DNA of 8,434 nucleotides from Verrucomicrobia bacterium UBA1263. GTDB lineage: Bacteria > Verrucomicrobiota > Verrucomicrobiia > Limisphaerales > UBA1412. The stretch covers positions 40,285 through 48,718 of the forward strand of contig DBVN01000116.1 of the NCBI GenBank assembly GCA_002308515.1, read 5' to 3'. Every line of letters begins with the position of its first letter. Positions within the stretch are counted from its first letter, which is position 1. Below the pieces are notes generated by a model. That model had not been told where the DNA came from. It did not search any database and worked only from the letters and a program-made list of their open reading frames with translations. The translations under genes and the position numbers were made by a program. Shown piece after piece: positions 5,049-8,434 of this stretch.

Positions 5049-8000
5049 AGAATTCCTTTCTTTTTTTTATGATAAAAAGTGTTGTGTATAGGAAGATCTG
5101 GCACTTCCAAACGGTCGTTCCAGGTTTCGGGACCGCAAAGATTATTGACGGCGTTTTTGAGTTCCGCGCAGGGATGGATGTTGAAAGATTCACCCGCTTT
5201 CAGCCAGGCGTACTGTCCGTCCGGGTAGTAGAATTCAAGTAGAAGTGGACATTCCCCTTTGAAATTACTCAGGAGATTAGCCAGGTCATCCAGTGTTTTG
5301 GAGGTGGTCTTCTCGCGGATCAGATACAGCTGGACCTGTTTAGTGAATTTACTCAGGAATTCGGCCAATGTTGAGACGTTTTCTAAGAAAATTGTGATTT
5401 CAGCGTTCATTTCAAGGTGACCAGTTACGATGTAGAACTCTCCGTTTTTTACTATGTTGGCATATTTTTTGTATTTGTCATTACAGCAAAGGATAGTAAC
5501 TTTTGTGTTTTCATCCTCTAGAGTGAATTTTAGGTATTTATTGCCTGTTCTTTTTGAAATACCGTCTTTGACAATGGTTGCCAGACCTCCCACACGAACC
5601 ATGGTTTTGTCCTTTTCCCCGCTCAGTGCCTGCAAGGTATGAGTGGTCAGCCGGACAATGTCATTTTTGAAGGGGCGGGTGGGATGCCCGCTGATGTAGA
5701 AGCCCAGCAGTTCCTTTTCTTTGGCTAGACGTTCATTTACCGGATATTCCGGTAAGTCTATCTCTGGAGCCAGAGAGGTTTGTTCCTGGGGAGCCAACAT
5801 ATCGAACAGGCTGCCCTGGCCGGACATCTTATCTTTGATCTTGCTGGCGGCTTCGGAAAGGGATTGCTCCATCATGGCGATCAGGGACGAGCGCGTCTTG
5901 CCGAAACAATCGCACGCGCCGGAGTAGATGAGTCCTTCCAGCACTTTATTGTTGAGGTTTCGCGAGATGACTCTTTCGCAGAGATCCGACAGCGATTTGA
6001 ACGGCCCGGTCTGTCGACGTTCCTCCACTATTGCGCGAGCATTGGCTTCGCCCACGCCTTTGATGCCGGATAGGGCGAAGATGACCGATTTTTTGTCTTC
6101 GGAGGAGGTGAAAAAGATGTCGCTTTGGTTGACGTCCGGTGGAAGTGTCTGGATCCCCATCAGTTCACCTTCTTTGATAAGGATGAGCACTTTCTCCTGC
6201 GAGGACATATCGTTAGTCATCATGGCGGCCAGGAATTCCACGGGGTAATGCGCCTTGAGCCATGCCGTCTGGTATGCCACGGACGCGTAGGCCGCGGCGT
6301 GAGCTTTATTGAAACCGTATCCGGCGAATTTTTCGAGCAGGTCAAATATCTTGTTGGCGTGCGCTTTGGGGATGTTGTTGACCTTGGCGCAGCCTTCCAC
6401 GAACTCGGCACGCATCTTCTGCATTTCCTCAACATCCTTTTTGCCCATGGCGCGGCGCAGGATGTCCGCTTTGCCCAGTGTGAAACCGGCCAGCGCCTGA
6501 GTCGCCTGCATGACCTGTTCCTGGTAGATCAGGATGCCGTAAGTTTCCTGGCAGATCGGCTCCAGCAGCGGATGCATGTACTCGATCTTGCCCTTGCCGT
6601 GACGGCGGTTGATGAAATCGGGGATAAGATCCATCGGGCCTGGACGGTACAGCGCCACCAAGGCAGTAATGTGCTCGATTGTTTCGATTTTGAATTTGCG
6701 GCAGAGGTCGCGCATCCCGTCGGATTCCAGCTGGAAGACACCCACCGTATTGCCGTTGTTCAGCAGTTTGTAAGTGGCCTCGTCGTCCTGCGGTATTTTG
6801 GCGATATCGACTTTCACGCCGTGATTGCGCTCGATCAGCTCGCAGGCGTTACGGATAACCGACAGTGTCTTCGACCCCAGAAAGTCCATCTTGAGCAAGC
6901 CCAGCTCGCCCACAGGCCCCTTGGGATACTGGGTCACGATGGAGTCGTGATCGTCTTTTCCCAGCGGCGAGATGTTGTAAAGCGGTTCTGCGCCGATGAC
7001 GACAGCGGCGGCGTGAGTGGATGCGTTGCGGGAAATATCTTCCAGCTTCAGACTGATGTCCACGATCTCCTGAGTGGAGGGGTCGTTTTCGTAAGCGTCC
7101 TTGAGTTCCGGGATAGTGGTGACTGCTTTCCAGAGCAGGGATTTCTCGCCTTTGTCCAGCTCCAGATCAGCCGGGATCATCTTGGAGATGCGGTCGCCTT
7201 CGCTGTAGTCCTTGCCCAGCGCGCGGGCCACATCACGCACAACGGATTTCGCGCCCATCGTGCCGAAGGTGATGATCTGCGCCACGAATTCATCACCGTA
7301 CTTCTGGCGGACATAGTTGATCACGTCACCGCGGCGGTCATGTTCAAAATCTATATCGATATCGGGCGGATTGACACGTTCCGGATTCAGGAATCGTTCA
7401 AAGAGCAGATTGAAGCGCAGCGGCTCCACATTGGATATCTGGAGCAGATAGATGACCACAGAACCTGCGGCCGAACCTCTGGCCACGCAGTTGATACCGC
7501 GACTGTGTGCGAAGCGCACAAAGTCATCCACAATGAGGAAATAAGAGACAAATCCGGTCTTATCTATCACTTCCAACTCCTTGTTCACACGGGCGATGAT
7601 GACTTCCACAGCGGCATTAGCGGCGGCGCGAAGTTCATCCTCACCGGCACCTTCTGCCGGTTCTTTCCAGCTGGGCAGGTGGCGCGCGTCCTCGATAGTC
7701 ATGGGCGTATAGTGGAATTCCTCGCCGTCGGTGGTTACTTCGATATTGTAGCGGACTTTGAACCCTTCGCAGAGCAGCTCTTTCAGGCAGTTCATCGTGG
7801 TCTTGCCCGGCGGAGGTGTCCATTCCGGATAGTGGAGGGTCTTGAAATCGAAATCCACATTGCAGCGTTCGGCGATGTCCAGCGTGTTGGCGATGGCGTC
7901 CGGCGTGTCGGCAAAGAGGGCTTTCATCTCCTCGGCTGAACGCAGATAGAATTGCTCCGGCGCGTAGGTCAGACGCTTGGGATCGTCTATCGTGGTCTGG

Positions 8001-8434
8001 GTGCCGATGCAGATCAGTACGTCATGCGCGTGCGAGTCTTCCTTGTTGATGTAGTGAACGTCGTTAGTGGCCACCAGCTTGACGTTCATTTCGCGGGCGA
8101 TCTTGATCAGTTCGGCGTTGACTTTGAGCTGATCCGGGATGCCGTTCTGCTGGATCTCCAGATAGTAATGATCCGGCCCGAACAGATCCACATACCACTT
8201 GACCGCCTCACGTGCTTCTTTCAGATTGCCGCTCAGGATCAGCCGGGGGATCTCTCCGCCCAGACAGGCCGACAGCGCGATAATGCCCTCGTGGTGACGC
8301 TCCAGCAGTTCCTTATTGATGCGCGGTTTGTAGTAGTAGCCTTCCTTCCAGGCAACGGAGACCATGTGGATCAGGTTTTTGTAGCCGATCTCGTTCTCGG
8401 CCAGCAGTACCAGGTGATTGTAATGGATCTTGCT
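5027..8434 (-). CDS. dnaE: DNA polymerase III subunit alpha (partial, N-terminus outside the window)
   Basis: 1135 residues are visible; by comparison with E. coli DnaE, roughly the first 80-110 are cut off by the right edge. It is the replicative polymerase. A PHP domain comes first, with ATNDVHYI and HAHDVL keeping metal-ligand residues that E. coli has partly lost. The palm holds PPDIDIDF (visible residues 356-363) and KMDFLGSKTL (Asp517), the three catalytic aspartates. TYGILIYQEQVMQ and LRRAMGKK belong to the finger region. A helix-hairpin-helix follows (SGIKGVGEANARAIV, near 790), then QGSLF (873-877), a clamp-binding motif, and an OB fold (about 935-1025). The final residues, from about PDLPI on, do not resemble known DnaE ends; the last ten (KGILWGYIIH) are read out of the primase ribosome site. 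GC falls to about 34% over 5341-5580 against about 68% in a sample at 6241-6300. Confidence 0.97.
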   Translation of the reverse strand, partial: SKIHYNHLVLLAENEIGYKNLIHMVSVAWKEGYYYKPRINKELLERHHEGIIALSACLGGEIPRLILSGNLKEAREAVKWYVDLFGPDHYYLEIQQNGIPDQLKVNAELIKIAREMNVKLVATNDVHYINKEDSHAHDVLICIGTQTTIDDPKRLTYAPEQFYLRSAEEMKALFADTPDAIANTLDIAERCNVDFDFKTLHYPEWTPPPGKTTMNCLKELLCEGFKVRYNIEVTTDGEEFHYTPMTIEDARHLPSWKEPAEGAGEDELRAAANAAVEVIIARVNKELEVIDKTGFVSYFLIVDDFVRFAHSRGINCVARGSAAGSVVIYLLQISNVEPLRFNLLFERFLNPERVNPPDIDIDFEHDRRGDVINYVRQKYGDEFVAQIITFGTMGAKSVVRDVARALGKDYSEGDRISKMIPADLELDKGEKSLLWKAVTTIPELKDAYENDPSTQEIVDISLKLEDISRNASTHAAAVVIGAEPLYNISPLGKDDHDSIVTQYPKGPVGELGLLKMDFLGSKTLSVIRNACELIERNHGVKVDIAKIPQDDEATYKLLNNGNTVGVFQLESDGMRDLCRKFKIETIEHITALVALYRPGPMDLIPDFINRRHGKGKIEYMHPLLEPICQETYGILIYQEQVMQATQALAGFTLGKADILRRAMGKKDVEEMQKMRAEFVEGCAKVNNIPKAHANKIFDLLEKFAGYGFNKAHAAAYASVAYQTAWLKAHYPVEFLAAMMTNDMSSQEKVLILIKEGELMGIQTLPPDVNQSDIFFTSSEDKKSVIFALSGIKGVGEANARAIVEERRQTGPFKSLSDLCERVISRNLNNKVLEGLIYSGACDCFGKTRSSLIAMMEQSLSEAASKIKDKMSGQGSLFDMLAPQEQTSLAPEIDLPEYPVNERLAKEKELLGFYISGHPTRPFKNDIVRLTTHTLQALSGEKDKTMVRVGGLATIVKDGISKRTGNKYLKFTLEDENTKVTILCCNDKYKKYANIVKNGEFYIVTGHLEMNAEITIFLENVSTLAEFLSKFTKQVQLYLIREKTTSKTLDDLANLLSNFKGECPLLLEFYYPDGQYAWLKAGESFNIHPCAELKNAVNNLCGPETWNDRLEVPDLPIHNTFYHKKKKGILWGYIIH
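5049..5062 (-). promoter_or_regulatory. Ribosome binding site of the primase gene inside dnaE
   Basis: AAGAAAGGA lies on the minus strand at 5062-5054, five bases before the primase ATG. It sits within the last codons of dnaE, so ribosomes ending on dnaE can restart on the primase. This supports the chosen start and translational coupling. Confidence 0.7.
5060..5068 (-). promoter_or_regulatory. dnaX-like slippery site A AAA AAG at the end of dnaE
   Basis: Eight A residues (5068-5061) and G5060 are read by dnaE as AAA AAA AAG. This holds the -1 slippery heptamer A AAA AAG (5066-5060) in the correct phase. After a -1 slip the next codons are GAA AGG AAT TCT, then the primase ATG, all open. A weak stem, ATGGG with TCCAT, begins about 11 bases later. 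No strong upstream stimulator is seen. Activity is inferred from the known E. coli dnaX signal; transcriptional slippage on A8 is another route. Confidence 0.45.

Noticed and set aside
6125..7939. Long open frame of about 600 codons on the plus strand, opposite dnaE
   Set aside because: It mirrors the codon pattern of dnaE, whose protein has all family motifs. The antisense product has no recognisable domain and is a composition shadow.

Overview
The window holds four protein genes and one tRNA gene. It comes from a bacterial chromosome. It runs from a secreted metal-hydrolase-like gene through tRNA-Val and a repeat-rich gap into a three-gene minus-strand block: dnaE, a primase and a helicase. 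The organism cannot be fixed from sequence alone. The Tat-type leader on a PTE-family protein, the long DnaE1-type polymerase and the patchy GC would suit a gut or sediment PVC-group bacterium (for example Lentisphaerota), but this is a weak guess.

Layout. 1-326 is non-coding and structured: a pyrimidine-rich tract, a strong hairpin at 105-143, and a 184-bp element (127-310) with 17-bp inverted ends and a 5-bp ATAAT duplication, which looks like a MITE. The right end of this element also carries a good -10 box for the next gene. 363-1460 (+) encodes an exported phosphotriesterase-family protein that has lost three of six expected metal ligands. Three tandem hairpins follow (1508-1590), then tRNA-Val(TAC) at 1604-1679. 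1680-2500 has no convincing gene. It holds four helically phased TGTCGACA palindromes, a flanking inverted repeat, two pairs of 13-14-bp direct repeats, an AT-rich stretch and a terminator for the opposite strand.

On the minus strand, dnaE (replicative polymerase alpha, N-terminus beyond the right edge) overlaps by 22 bp a CHC2/Toprim primase gene. That gene in turn overlaps by 8 bp a DUF3987-type P-loop helicase/ATPase gene. The last two genes are typical of the replication modules of phages, satellites and integrative elements. Their base composition is lower in GC than the body of dnaE. No integrase, capsid or relaxase gene is visible, so the module is either one end of an integrated element or a captured remnant now read as the tail of the dnaE operon.

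The most striking point is at the dnaE/primase junction. The last codons of dnaE contain an in-frame A AAA AAG heptamer, the same slippery sequence used in E. coli dnaX. A -1 shift there leads directly, without a stop, into the primase reading frame. The sequence therefore permits a DnaE-primase fusion, besides simple translational coupling through an AAAGGA ribosome site. Whether it is used cannot be told from the sequence.
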